Assembly: GCA_009667805.1 (NCBI GenBank)
Contig: CM019063.1
Coordinates: 411,780,626-411,844,625 of the forward strand
Length of the DNA: 64,000 nucleotides
Direction: 5' to 3'
Source: Leptobrachium leishanense
Lineage: Eukaryota > Chordata > Amphibia > Anura > Megophryidae
Position 1 is the first letter of the stretch. Each line of letters starts with the position of its first letter. A program made the translations under genes and the position numbers. The notes beneath the pieces were generated by a model. The model saw nothing but the letters and a program-made list of their open reading frames with translations. It searched no databases and was not told the DNA's origin. This document shows positions 44,301 through 54,021 of the stretch, one piece after another.

Positions 44301-45794
44301 CATATTACCAAGGACCGTGTCTTCGTACCAGAAGAAGCTCGCTTCGACGTCTTACATACATGTCATGATTCTCCACAGGCTGGACACCCAGGCATACGAA
44401 CCACCTTGGATCTTGTTCTTCGACAGTTTTGGTGGCCCTCTGTAGAGCTCAGTGTCAAACAATACGTCCAATCATGCCCTACATGTCTCAGAACAAAAGT
44501 CAATCTTACCAAGACTGCGGGTTTACTCTGCCCCCTACCAGTCCCAAACCGACCATGGACACAACTAACCATGGACTTCATTGTAGACCTGCCTCCGTCC
44601 AAAGGTTTCAACACAATCATGGTGGTTGTCGATAGATTGACTAAAATGGCACACTTCATTCCGAGTAAAAAATTACCGACTGCCGGAGAAACAGCCTCCT
44701 TATTTTTTACCCATATCTTCCGTCTCCATGGAATTCCCGATACTATAACAACAGACAGGGGAACTCAATTCACGTCTAAGTTCTGGAAAGCCTTTTGTTC
44801 CTTATTACGAATACAGCGAAACCTCTCTTCATCATTTCACCCACAGACAAATGGACAAACGGAACGAGTCAACCAAATTCTTGAACAGCACCTACGTTGT
44901 TACACTTCCTTCCTCCAGGATGACTGGCTCGACCTCCTGCCCTCAGCAGAATTCTCATACAACTCTCGTAAACACTCTTCCATAAACTCCTCTCCGTTCT
45001 ACGTAAACTACGGATTCCATCCTACTGCCATTCCCAATATCCCTATAACCACCACTGTGCCTGAAGCAACCAATCGCCTTCTCAATCTCAAGCAAGGATT
45101 CCGCTTAGCCGCGACTACCCTACAAGCTGCTCAAGAGACGTACAAAAAAGCTGCGGATAAACGACGACGACCTGCACCAGATTTTCAAATCGGAGACATG
45201 GTCCTCCTCTCCACAAAAAATCTTCGGTTGCCCTGTCCATCCAAAAAACTGGGTCCCAAGTTCGTGGGTCCGTTTCGTATCCTTAAGAGGATCAACTCTG
45301 TTGCCTTTCGTCTTCAACTGCCGGACTCATACAAGATACACCCCGTTTTCCATGTCTCCCTTTTTAAATCATATCATCCCGATCCTTTTATCAACCGCTC
45401 CCCTGCTCCTCCTCCTCCCTCTGTGGTGTCGGATTCCCTGGAATATGAGATTGGCCGGATTCTTGATTCCCGTCTGCATAGGGGCGGACTCCAATATTAT
45501 GTGCATTGGAAAGGGTATGGCCCTGAGGAGCGGTCTTGGGAACCGGTTCAGCACGTGCATGCACCTGCTCTCCTCCGGGCGTTTCATCGCTTGCACCCGC
45601 GCAGACCGGGCCCTGGTCGCTCCCGGGGGGCGCTCCTTCGGGGGGGGTTCTGTCATGCCCCAAAGCGGGATCTCGGCGACCCCGGGACCCACCTGGTGCC
45701 GCCTCGCGGCCTGGACCCTCACCTGCGGTGGTCGCAGTGGCGCTGCCCCGATCACGGGGGTTGCCTCCTCCGGCGTTGGGCGGACCGCGCCTGA
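41343..45794 (+). CDS. Gag-Pol polyprotein of a chromovirus, ~1483 aa
   Basis: I take the ATG at 41343 (MEPEEVTEAVQ), 18 bp past the LTR, because the upstream in-frame ATG lies in the LTR. In order (residues approximate): coiled-coil N-terminus 1-40; retrotransposon Gag 75-230; zinc knuckle CLYCAEASHQVRNC at 295; aspartic protease with DSGA at 358; RT 560-720 with VDYRDLN and YLDD at 673; RNase H from DAS at 822; integrase HHCC finger 1003-1050, then catalytic Asp in MDFI, Asp in TDRGTQF and Glu in QTERVNQ (about 1078, 1137, 1174); chromodomain about 1366-1420 (EYEIGRILD, VHWKGY, SWEP). The chromodomain should steer integration to marked heterochromatin. No frameshift separates gag and pol. 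The stop lies 144 bp inside the 3' LTR. Confidence 0.95.
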   Translation: MEPEEVTEAVQALTLQVTGLTRTIQELHAEQQQLRDQFHAMGPPPPYDPGDELVAPQPIAEATPEPQVPLPDRFFGDRSKFETFVLDCHVLFSLKPRTYNSDFIRVRAVISLLGGEPKRWAHTLLRQNDPSLDTWASFSRALDSMYRDPHQRDTAQTVIRTLKQGRRPVEEYITEFRHFSHQTGWNDTALLDQFRLGLADHLKDELARVGIPPNMEALIDFCILVDRRMRERRQERGATLPWIPRPFSNLSEQPSASTALVPVPTPGSSVEPMQIGLVNGRLPRAEVDRRRQLRLCLYCAEASHQVRNCPIRNVSRRGKPIPHVIHAIHTSKNPSPLLLLPILLQWQQKTIPLQAMVDSGASGCFLDENLSSLLSIPLHNKTFPVCVQLVDGSHLQSGPITHETIPLQVTIGSKHSETLCFDIVSSPLYPVILGLPWLKLHDPYVHWSSASVSFLSPRCKQTCLQRTHTVMSILDKDMTQTNVCLPKAYHEFHDVFDKQKAETLPPRRPYDCPIDLLPGTAIPYGRIYPLSEPELTVLKEYIKENLEKGFIRPSTSPAGAGIFFVDKKDGGLRPCVDYRDLNKITVKNRYPLPLIPELLERLKGAKIYSKLDLRGAYNLVRMKQDDEWKTAFRSRYGHFEYTVMPYGLCNAPATFQHFINDVFRDLLDCFVVTYLDDILIFSSSLEDHRSHMRIVLQRLRDNKLYAKLEKCIFETTKVDFLGFVLSPGKIEMDPKKVEAILSWPIPDTRKAVQRFLGFANFYRRFIKNFSKIVHPLTILTKTGIPFKWTPEAQVAFNTLRIRFSTTPILSMPDPQTPYFLEVDASEIATGAILSQRAADGLLHPVAYCSKKLNPAEINYDIGDRELLAIKRGLEEWRHLLEGASHPITVYTDHKNLEYLRSAKRLKPRQARWALFFARFIFHVTYRPGQKNGKADALSRIHHSCSIPSTPSSILPSKCFLGIIHPVYDKIRTLTATTSLEVNPEGLHITKDRVFVPEEARFDVLHTCHDSPQAGHPGIRTTLDLVLRQFWWPSVELSVKQYVQSCPTCLRTKVNLTKTAGLLCPLPVPNRPWTQLTMDFIVDLPPSKGFNTIMVVVDRLTKMAHFIPSKKLPTAGETASLFFTHIFRLHGIPDTITTDRGTQFTSKFWKAFCSLLRIQRNLSSSFHPQTNGQTERVNQILEQHLRCYTSFLQDDWLDLLPSAEFSYNSRKHSSINSSPFYVNYGFHPTAIPNIPITTTVPEATNRLLNLKQGFRLAATTLQAAQETYKKAADKRRRPAPDFQIGDMVLLSTKNLRLPCPSKKLGPKFVGPFRILKRINSVAFRLQLPDSYKIHPVFHVSLFKSYHPDPFINRSPAPPPPSVVSDSLEYEIGRILDSRLHRGGLQYYVHWKGYGPEERSWEPVQHVHAPALLRAFHRLHPRRPGPGRSRGALLRGGFCHAPKRDLGDPGTHLVPPRGLDPHLRWSQWRCPDHGGCLLRRWADRA
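45640..45650 (+). promoter_or_regulatory. Polypurine tract before the 3' LTR
   Basis: GGGGGGGGTTC directly precedes the TGTCATG of the 3' LTR. This is the position and G-richness expected of the plus-strand primer. Confidence 0.5.
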
Positions 45795-46259
45795 TCCGAG
45801 CGGCCGGTGGGGCCTGTCATGGCGCCAATTTGGAGCCCCAGAGAACCACGGTGCCTGACTCCTCACCGTGCGGTTTGAGGGGGCGTGGCCCGAACCAGCG
45901 TCTGGGTCTGGAGGCTCCCTTTTACAGGTTGGGGGGCGTGGCTGAGCCCTTGATAGACAGGGCCTGGGCTCGCCCCCAGGGAGAGCCTACCTCCCAGATG
46001 GGACCCAATAGGGAAACGAATCATCACCGCTCAGAGGGGCGTGACTACCCCAACTGCCTATATATACCCAGTCCTTGCACACTATCATGGCCACAGCGTC
46101 GCTTCTCTTAAGAGTTGTATACCTGCTAACGAATGCTAATATATCCTTGTTGTGTACCAAACCTGGAAAGTCTTGACTCTTCTTCTGGATATCCCCTACT
46201 CTGTACTGCGTTATAGCTTCTACACCTGGTTCCTGTTTCCCACTCCCCCGACCCTGACA
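45651..46259 (+). repeat. 3' LTR of the chromovirus
   Basis: Same as the 5' LTR with one extra G (ATCATGGCCACAG against ATCATGCCACAG). The first 144 bp are also the end of the gag-pol frame. Confidence 0.95.
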
Positions 46260-46264
46260 AGTTT

Positions 46265-46780
46265 CAACTAAAATCTACCTAGTTATATTCAAACGAACCA
46301 ATATTCTGAACAAGATGGCCGCCTGGCTCATAATGGCGACCATCTTCTGACCTGGTTCTCTTTCAGTGCAGCTGTGTAATAGTGCTGCAAAGCAATTAAA
46401 CTCCCAGCAATAAGTCTGTAAATGTATATATATTTATGCATGTTCCATGTGCAATGCATAGTGACTTTGGGAGATTCTCCTAACCTCAGGGACAACTTCT
46501 ATTGTGCCCATAATAACTCATAAAGAATCTCTAAGTTCTTAATCATTCATACCTTCTGTGCACTGCCATGGGTATCGGTCATTGGAGTTCAGAGGCTGTG
46601 GAAGGAGCTGTAGAAGAACACTGGGAACTATTTGTTCCCAGTTTTCCACTGCTTGCTGGCCAGAGGAATCAGTGAATGGGCCACCCTCTCAATCGCAGAA
46701 CCAGATGTTAGGTATTTTTTGGGGGGGGTGCAAACGCAAAATCACTTTCCACCAGGGTTTAAGAGTAAGTATTCAGAAAT
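46265..46780. other. No recognised gene
   Basis: Starts with a palindromic AAGATGGCCGCC and GGCGACCATCTT pair at about 46311-46346. Otherwise unassigned; it may continue the LTR-like sequence left of the chromovirus. Confidence 0.3.
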
Positions 46781-46883
46781 TACCGTATTTTTCGCTCCAT
46801 AAAACGCACTTTTCTCCCCCCAAAAAGTGGGGGGAAAAGTGGGTGCGTCTTATGGAGCGAATGCCCCATGATATGCCTCAGCT

Positions 46884-47090
46884 CACCTGTCGCCGCCGCG
46901 TTAGGCTCCCTCTGAGCGTGCGTCCGGTGGCAGGAACCTTGGGCACTCGCCTGGGGGAGGCACGTGACCGCGATCTCGCGAGATCGCGGTCACGTGCCTC
47001 CCCCAGGCGAGTGCCCAAGCTTTCTGCCGCCGGACGCACGCTCAGAGGGAGCCTAACGCGGCGGCGACAGGTGAGCTGAGGCATATCCAT
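46884..47090. repeat. Near-perfect 200-bp palindrome
   Basis: Arms from CAGCTCACCTGTCGCCGCCG to its complement near 47085, centred on GATCTCGCGAGATC at about 46980. Each arm carries GGCACGTGACCG, CGCCTGGGGGAGG and CTCTGAGCGTGCGTCCG. The same words, more diverged, lie before the arrays at 8690 and 51905. Confidence 0.88.
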
Positions 47091-47945
47091 GAGCTGCTGG
47101 GGCACATCCATGAGCGAGCTGGGGCACATCCATGAGCGAGCTGGGGCAAATCCATGAGCGAGCTGGGGCAAATCCATGAGCGAGCTGGGGCATACCCATG
47201 TGCTGGGGCAATATCCATAAGTTGGGGGGCAAATACATGTGCTGGGGCATATCCATAAGCTGGGGGGCAGTATCCATGAGCTGGGGGACAGTATCCATGA
47301 ACTGGGGGGCAGTATCCATGAGCTGGGGGACAGTATCCATGAGCTGGGGGACAGTATCCATGAGCTGGGGGCAGTATCCATGAGCTGGGGGACAGTATCC
47401 ATGAGCTGGGGGCAGTATCCATGAGCTGGGGCAGTATATCCATGAGCTGGGGCAGTATCCATGAGCTGGGGGACAGTATCCATGAGCTGGGGGCAGTATC
47501 CATGAGCTGGGGGACAGTATCCATGAGCTGGGGGCAGTATCCATGAGCTGGGGGACAGTATCCATGAGCTGGGGGCAGTATCCATGAGCTGGGGGACAGT
47601 ATCCATGAGCTGGGGGACAGTATCCATGAGCTGGGGCAGTATCCATGAGCTGGGGGACAGTATCCATGAACTGGGGGACAGTATCCATGAGCTGGGGGAC
47701 AGTATCCATGAGCTGGGGACAGTATCCATGAGCTGGGAGACAGTATCCATGAGCTGGGGGGCAGTATCCATGAGCTGGGGGACAGTATCCATGAGCTGGG
47801 GGACAGTATCCATGAGCGGGGGCAGTATCCATGAGCTGGGGGACAGTATCCATGAACTGGGGGACAGTATCCATGAGCTGGGGGACAGTATCCATGAGCT
47901 GGGGCAGTATATCCATGAGAGGAGCTGGGGCAATATCCATTATTA
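47085..47945. repeat. Minisatellite, ~20-21-bp unit (ATCCATGAGCTGGGGGACAGT)
   Basis: About 41 units. The first few are longer (GAGCGAGCTGGGGCACATCC), the rest alternate between GGGGGACAGT and GGGGGCAGT forms. Directly comparable with the arrays at 8690, 31803 and 51905. Confidence 0.92.
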
Positions 47946-48044
47946 CACTATTTGATTTCAGAATATTTATTTTCCTGTTTTCCTCCTCTAAAATCTAGGT
48001 GCGTTTTATGGTCAGGTGCGTCTTATGGAGCGAAAAATACGGTA

Positions 48045-48758
48045 ATCCTGCCTCATTTAGATGAGAACGATTATAGGTTGGAATATCTCGTTTTCCTCTA
48101 GGTAGTCACAAATGAACACATCTTATATCAAGTATAGGAGTCACAATTTACAATAAGCAGCAGCAACATTGGAACCACAAGCAAGGCTTGCGGCTTGGTT
48201 GAAATAGCTGCAGAAGTGTTTATCTAACAGCTGGAGCTTTTTTTGTCTAAAGTCTCCAGCCATTAGCTTAACACCCAGGTCGGAATCAGGCTCAAAGTAC
48301 AATATATCACACAGTTGATCATTGACTGCCAATTAGGACGAGATGTTCTGTACAATTTAAACATTTGTGATACTATGTGCAAGATGCTGGGATTTGGTTT
48401 ACTTTCAACTTGTTTTGCTCTTTTTATTCAAATTCTGTTTAATTTGTTGTGTATTTTGCATTTCTTGTAGATTCTATAAATGATAAATAATAAAGTTATC
48501 CATTAAAAGAAAAAATAAACACTGTAATTTCAGAACTGTGGGGTCTCTATTCCGGGATAGTGGTGTCTGCTGTATGAAGCAGAAGATGTTATCACTGTGC
48601 ATGGAGAGACATTGGCCAATCAGCACTGCTCCAGATGTACTTTGCTAATCATAGCCCAAGAAGGCTCTTCAGCATGAGCTGATTGACGGCCTCATGACGG
48701 AAGGAAGTTCTCCTCTTTGGAGATCTCTTACAGTCTCAACGGGAATCTCAGCTTACCC
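48045..48758. other. No recognised feature
   Basis: No supported gene; short AT-rich frames only. Confidence 0.35.
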
Positions 48759-48894
48759 AGTGGTCAGCAACCTTGACTCTACAGATGTTTTGGACCTACA
48801 TTTCCCATGAGGCGCAGCCAATCTAATGAGTAGCTCAGCATCAATGGGAGATGTAGTTCCAAAACATCTGTAGAGTCAAGATTGCTGACCCCTG
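48759..48894. mobile_element. hAT-like MITE with ACTACATCTCCCA motifs
   Basis: GTCAGCAACCTTGACTCTAC and GTAGAGTCAAGATTGCTGAC are inverted ends, with inner AGATGTTTTGGA and TCCAAAACATCT arms. Each arm has a CTACATTTCCCATGA or inverted ACTACATCTCCCATTGA sequence. A relative lies at 61944-62070. Confidence 0.6.
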
Positions 48895-48965
48895 CACAAA
48901 CCAGTTGGTTAAAGTGGTTATAATGGCCAGAGAGTCCTTTTATTGGCTCATTAGTAAAAGCAAGA

Positions 48966-49091
48966 GCAGGGATCTCCAAACTCTGACCTTCCAGATGTTG
49001 CTGAACTACAACTACAATGATTTGTTGTCCATCTATTGCATTCAGTAATACTGGGAATAGTATGCCATTAACATTTGGAGATCTCAGTGCT
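48966..49091. mobile_element. Small MITE related to the 7490 type
   Basis: Starts AGGGATCTCCAAACTCTG, with CTTCCAGATGTTGCTGAAC and ACTACAACTACAATGATT, and ends ACATTTGGAGATCTC. Inverted ends are GATCTCCAAA and TTTGGAGATC. Confidence 0.5.
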
Positions 49092-49199
49092 AGAGGCTAA
49101 ACTGGAATTAAGCACCTTTGTGTTCAGTACTTTTAGTTAAGCTTGCATAGTGCTCCCTCTAGTGTTTCTCTTAAAGTACAAAGAGGGATCACTATAAGG

Positions 49200-50345
49200 C
49201 AGGGGTCAGCAACTAGGGATGAGCCAAACACCCCCGAGTTCGGTTCGGAGCCGAACCCGAACTTTCCAAATGTTCGAACCCGAACTCGAACTCAATACAA
49301 GTCAATGGGGCTGAAAATTTGGTTTTTAGAGTGCCCTCCAAGAGGGCATATATGCTAGATATTTGCCATAAAAGGTGTATGGGGGTCCGGGTAGTGCCCT
49401 GGGGGATAGGAAACAAGGACAAAAAGTAAAAGAAAAAACGTTTTGACATACCCAGCAGAGCCCAGAATCTGACATACCCAGCAGAGCCCAGATTTGACAT
49501 ACACGGCAGAGCCCAGAATTGACATACCAAGCAGAGCCCAGAATCTGACATACCCAGCAGAGCCCAGGATTTGACATACCCAGCAGCGGAGCCCAGGATT
49601 TGACATACCCAGCAGCGGAGCCCAGAATTTGACATACACAGCAGCAGAGCACAGAATCTCACATACCCAGCAGCAGAGTCCAGAATCTCACATACCCAGC
49701 AGCGGAGCCCAGAAGTTGACATACCCAGCAGCGGAGCCCAGAAGTTGACATACCCAGCAGCGGAGCCCAGGATGTCACATGCCCAGAATTTCACATACCC
49801 AGCAGCAGCAGAGCCCAGAATCTCACATACCCAGCAGCGGAGCCCAGAATTTGACATACCCAACAGCGGAGCCCAGGATCTCACATGCCCAGAATTTCAC
49901 ATACCCCGCAGTGGAGCCCAGAATTTCACATACACAGCAGCAGCAGAGCCCAGGATTTTCACATGCCCAGCAACAGCAGAGCCCAGGATTTTCACATACC
50001 CAGCAGCAGCAGAGCCTAGGATTTTCACATACCCAGCAGCAGCAGAGCCCAAGAGGAGAGAACTTGCCGCAGACAGTCTGGCTGGAGGATTCGCCTACAC
50101 GCACACTGCACTAATCCCGCGCTTTCATTCTAGACCCGGCTGGTCGCCCAGACACGAGGCCAGGAATGGAAGTGTAGGATTATGGCACGTGTGGGTGGAT
50201 CCACCTCAGGCTACTGGGGCCATGGATGCCATTCGAAGGCGGCACTGCAAAATTAGATGCCGCCGCCAATAAAAAAAAATAGTGCAGAGGCGCAGGTGCC
50301 GTGCCAGCAGAGAGAGACACGCGTGCCGGGGGTTGCCGACCCCTG
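49200..50345. mobile_element. hAT-type MITE with its own minisatellite
   Basis: CAGGGGTCAGCAAC at the left and GTTGCCGACCCCTG at the right. An exact 8-bp duplication CTATAAGG (49192-49199 and 50346-50353) identifies hAT-type insertion. Just inside the left end, TAGGGATGAGCCAAACAC plus GTTCGG repeats resembles the terminus of the different MITE at 34574, without its right partner. A minisatellite fills 49443-50060. Confidence 0.85.
49443..50060. repeat. Minisatellite, 26-30-bp unit (GACATACCCAGCAGCAGAGC)
   Basis: About 21 units of GACATACCCAGCAGCGGAGC plus CCAGAATCT, with TCACATACCC and TTTTCACAT variants to the right. Cysteine/tryptophan-rich or glutamine-rich open frames on either strand are periodic artefacts. 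Confidence 0.88.
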
Positions 50346-50519
50346 CTATAAGGCTTTCAAATACATCCATATGGATTCCAAACAGATAATTGTGAATTGT
50401 GTATGAACAGTTTCAGGTCACCATAGTTAAAGGGATACTCTATTAAAAATAGAGTTACCTTTTCTTGCCCTTAAATAATTTGTCAGGTGCTGCTGACAGC
50501 CTCTGGACAATTATTTTTT

Positions 50520-50847
50520 ATTTTAAGTGATTTACAGTTACAAGTATTTATAAAGCAGAAACAAGTTCCATAGCGCTGTACAATGTGAGACAGAACAACA
50601 AATATACATACAAGGTACACAGAAGAGTAGGAGAGAGGACCCTTCTCGAGAGCTTACACTCTAAGAGGAAAGGGGTGACATGCTAGGTGAGGGTAATAGC
50701 AGAGTATGTGCAGTGCGGTGCGTGGGGGCTGTGTGGGAAGATGGAGCAAGAAATGTACAGTGGGGGATTATAGAGTGAGCCGTTAGGCATCTCTAAAGAA
50801 ATGTTTTTCAGAGACGTCTTGAAGGACTGGAGAGACGGAGAGTCTAT
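50520..50847 (-). pseudogene. L2/CR1-type LINE, 3' end (downstream part of a split ORF2)
   Basis: On the minus strand from 50847 the frame reads IDSPSLQSFKTSLKNI, the end of a clade-L2-like ORF2, followed by a 3' untranslated tail with AGAGTGTAAGCTC, GTACAGCGCTATGGAAC and TTTATAAATACTTG. The upstream part of the same ORF is at 58587-58833 beyond the inserted elements. Confidence 0.8.
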
Positions 50848-51904
50848 CAGGGTAATTCAAAGAGAACTGAAAAGTCACCACATGTTCGGTGACTTTTCGT
50901 TCTCTGCAATTCGGTTTGTTTTCCGATCCCATTTCGGCGACCCTGCGGTGTATTCAGCAAGCACCACAGGGTCCACGAATTGCAGGGAAAGGTTGCCGCA
51001 AACCCGCCGAAAACTAACCGCAAAACCCAGCGAATGCACGCCGAAAACACGCAAAAACTTCTGTATTAACCCGCCGAAAACACCGGAGCAGGAGCCGCTC
51101 ACACGCAGTGAAGCCGCCGGAAAAAGCCGACACTGCAGACGAATGCAGTGAATAAATTAGAAAAACAGTTTGCTTGAATGGTTGAAAAGTGAAACGCTAT
51201 TTGCAAACAAACTACTGAGCGAAAATGTCTGAAATTGACATATGAGGTCCAGGGAATGAAATGGGCTGTTACAGAAAAAATAAGTAAACTTTAAAAAAAA
51301 AAATCGGATTTTTTTTTTTTTAAATAATCCAGTTAAATGCTTAAAATATCCTTAAAAATCGATAAATAAAGAGACTCTTTACTGTAGAATATTATAAAAA
51401 ACGGTTTAAAAAACGGTATTGAATTAAAACGGGAATATTTTTAACATTGATGTTTATGGGATTCGCCTGAATAAACCTGCCGAATTAAACCACCGAATGG
51501 CAGGGCATTTCGGGAACCTTTCACTGCTGGTTTGTGTTCTCTGAATAGCCGAAGCATTGCTTTTTTTATGGGGATTTCAGTGCCCTTGAACACAGTGGCG
51601 TCGTAACGTGGGGGCGGTGGGTGCGGCCCGCACCAGGTGACACCCGCCTTTAGGGTGACACCGTCACCCTAAGGCGGGGTGCTCTCACCCACCGCCCGCC
51701 ACCGCCGCGTATTCGCTCCGTGCGAGCGTCCGAAGCACGCAGCTTCGGCGCTCGCCTGGAGGAAATACGTCACCAGCCAATCGCGGCTGGTCACGTGGTG
51801 CCCCCAGACGAGCGCCCAAGCTGCGTGCCGCCGGACGCTCAGAAGGAGCGAAAAACGCGGCGGAGAGGTGCTGCCTGGGCCGCTATCCATGTGCTGGGAC
51901 CAGG

Positions 51905-52945
51905 ACCAGGAGGTGAGCTGGGGCAAATCCATGAGCTGCTGGGGCAAATCCATGGGGGCCTGGGGCATATCCATGAGGAGCTGGGGCAAATCCATAAGCT
52001 GCTGGGGCAAATCCATGAGCTGCTGGGGCATATCCATGAGGAGCTGGGGCAAATCCATAAGCTGCTGGGGCAAATCCATGAGCTGCTGGGGCAAATCCAT
52101 AAGCTGCTGGGGCAAATCCATAAGCTGCTGGGGCAAATCCATGAGCTGCTGGGGCAAATCCATGAGGAGCTGGGGCAAATCCATGGGGGCCTGGGGCATA
52201 TCCATGAGGAGCTGGGGCAAATCCATAAGCTGCTGGGGCAAATCCATGAGGTGCTGGGGCATATCCATGAGGAGCTGGGGCAAATCCATGAGCTGCTGGG
52301 GCAAATCCATGAGGAGCTGGGGCAATCCATGAGCTGCTGGGGCAAATCCATGAGGAGCTGGGGCAAATCCATGGGGGCCTGGGGCATATCCATGAGGAGC
52401 TGGGGCAAATCCATGAGGTGCTGGGGCAAATCCATGAGGTGCTGGGGCATATCCATGAGGTGCTGGGGCATATCCATGAGGTGCTGGGGCATATCCATGA
52501 GGAGCTGGGGCATATCAATGAGCTGGGGCATATCCATGAGCTGCTGGGGCATATCCATGAGCTGCTGGGGCAGTATATCCATGAGCTGCTGGGGCAGTAT
52601 ATCCATGAGCTGCTGGGGCAGTATATCCATGAGCTGCTGGGGCAGTATATCCATGAGCTGGGGCAAATCCATGAGAGCAGCTGGAGCATTATCAATGAGA
52701 GCAGCTGGGGCAGTATATACATGAGAGGAGCTGGGGCAATATCCATGAGAGGAGCTGGGCATATCCATGTGTGCTGGGGGCAATATCCATGAGAGCTGGG
52801 GCAATATCCATGTGTGAGCTGGTCTGGGGCAATATATCCATGTGTGAGCTGGTCTGGGGCAATATATCCATGTGTGAGCTGGTCTGGGGCAATATATCCA
52901 TGTGTGAGCTGGTCTGGGGCAATATATCCATGTGTGAGCTGAGGC
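51905..52945. repeat. Minisatellite, 21-bp (GAGCTGCTGGGGCAAATCCAT) to 30-bp units
   Basis: About 45 units. Left part GAGCTGCTGGGGCAAATCCAT with GAGGAGCTGGGG variants; right end 30-bp GAGCTGGTCTGGGGCAATAT units. It resumes at 58053 after the LTR element. Same core as the arrays at 8690, 31803 and 47085. Confidence 0.92.
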
Positions 52946-52950
52946 GCAAT

Positions 52951-54006
52951 TATGACGGAATGGAGTATCCGCCTGCGGTCCGGCTCTATCTGACCCCCTC
53001 GTTGGTGTTGCCAAGCCCGACTACCGAGTGGCACGGCACCCGGCGTCTCGAGCGGCTTGGGTAGAAGCCTACGTGGCGGTGTAGATCTGGAGAGTAGATG
53101 GGGCACCCACGCTGGAAATCCGCCCGACTACCGAGTGGCACGGCACTCGGCGTCTCGAGCAGCGGATCTACTGACCATTGAAAGGCTGGAGACGGTCTGC
53201 GTGGCGAACCGCGGTTCAGTAGAGTCTCCTTGACGATGCTGGCACGGCGCTGAGTCGAGGTCCCAATTCTGGGTGGTTGCGGTATCCCAAAATAGGTGGC
53301 GCAACGGCGCGGCGAATCGAGGTTCTGCCGCAAAGTTAGAGGGACCCGTTCCTGGGTGGTGGTGATATGTAGCCGACGTGAAATGAAAACACCAGGCAGA
53401 GCTGTATGTTTCAAACACTCAGATGAACTGAATCTTTTAATGACAACGCCACTATTTATGCTGAAGTATAGCAGTCATAATTTGCATACCCATACTAATT
53501 AGGAGCCTACCCATACAATGAGGTTGGCAGTTATTTACAATCAACATTCTTCACATTCTCTTAGCCTTCAGTCCACATAACATTTCTACATCTATTGTTC
53601 CAGCACATCAGATTAAACACACACTATCAGAGATCCCTTAAATTAAACATGTACTTAGATAATGGGGAAAATCCCTGACGCATAATTTACACAACAGCAA
53701 AGCTTGTTTACTGTATATACAAAGACACATTTACCTACAGGAATATAGTATTTTAAAACCAAAGCTATGTCATTTCCCTAAACTAAATTAAACTAAAACC
53801 AAACGATGTAAAGTATATTTAAAATCACACAGGGTACATCTTATTACAGCACATCAAGTAAAACCACATCTAGCAAGGAAAATAAACTGTTCATACATTG
53901 AAACGCACACTGCAAACGTTCAAAGGAACACAAGGTCCTTTTAAAAATGTCTTGGGTTTGAGTCCTGGGTCTCGCTGCGCAGAGCCCCTATGTCCCTTCC
54001 GTGACA
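52951..54006 (-). repeat. 3' LTR (minus-strand element)
   Basis: Nearly identical to 56987-58047; it lacks a 4-bp GCGC-type insertion and one A. Contains AT-rich parts with no ORF. Confidence 0.9.
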
Positions 54007-54021
54007 CTCCTCCCTCTTTCC
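54007..54021 (-). promoter_or_regulatory. Polypurine tract
   Basis: On the minus strand GGAAAGAGGGAGGAG lies directly before TGTCACGG of the 3' LTR. It fixes the orientation of the element. Confidence 0.8.

Larger units (their letters stand above)
40717..46259 (+). mobile_element. Ty3/gypsy chromovirus, complete, 5543 bp
   Basis: Two LTRs (608 and 609 bp) bracket one gag-pol reading frame. The target duplication AGTTT (40712-40716 and 46260-46264) is exact. The LTRs differ, as far as I can read, only by one inserted G in the 3' copy, which implies a very recent insertion. All expected domains are present and the frame has no break, so this may be an active copy. No env gene. Confidence 0.96.
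46781..48044. mobile_element. MITE with CCGTATTTTTCGCTCC ends carrying the passenger module
   Basis: TACCGTATTTTTCGCTCCAT opens the left end and ATGGAGCGAAAAATACGGTA closes the right, an exact inverted repeat that extends into AAAACGCAC. Between them are a ~200-bp palindrome (46884-47090) and a minisatellite (47085-47945). Target duplication is ambiguous (TA or longer). No transposase, and the superfamily is not assigned. Confidence 0.8.

Noticed and set aside
40717..46259. Search for an env gene making this a retrovirus
   Set aside because: Nothing lies between the chromodomain and the 3' LTR; the layout is a plain chromovirus.
46878..47955. 351-codon and 295-codon frames with MDTVPQL or SSWILSP repeats
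   Set aside because: Same periodic artefact over the array at 47085-47945; no start context, domain or codon bias.
51669..53106. 407-, 391- and 334-codon frames rich in APAAHGF, CPSSSWI or LLGQIHE
   Set aside because: Translations of the array at 51905-52945 in several frames, so not genes.
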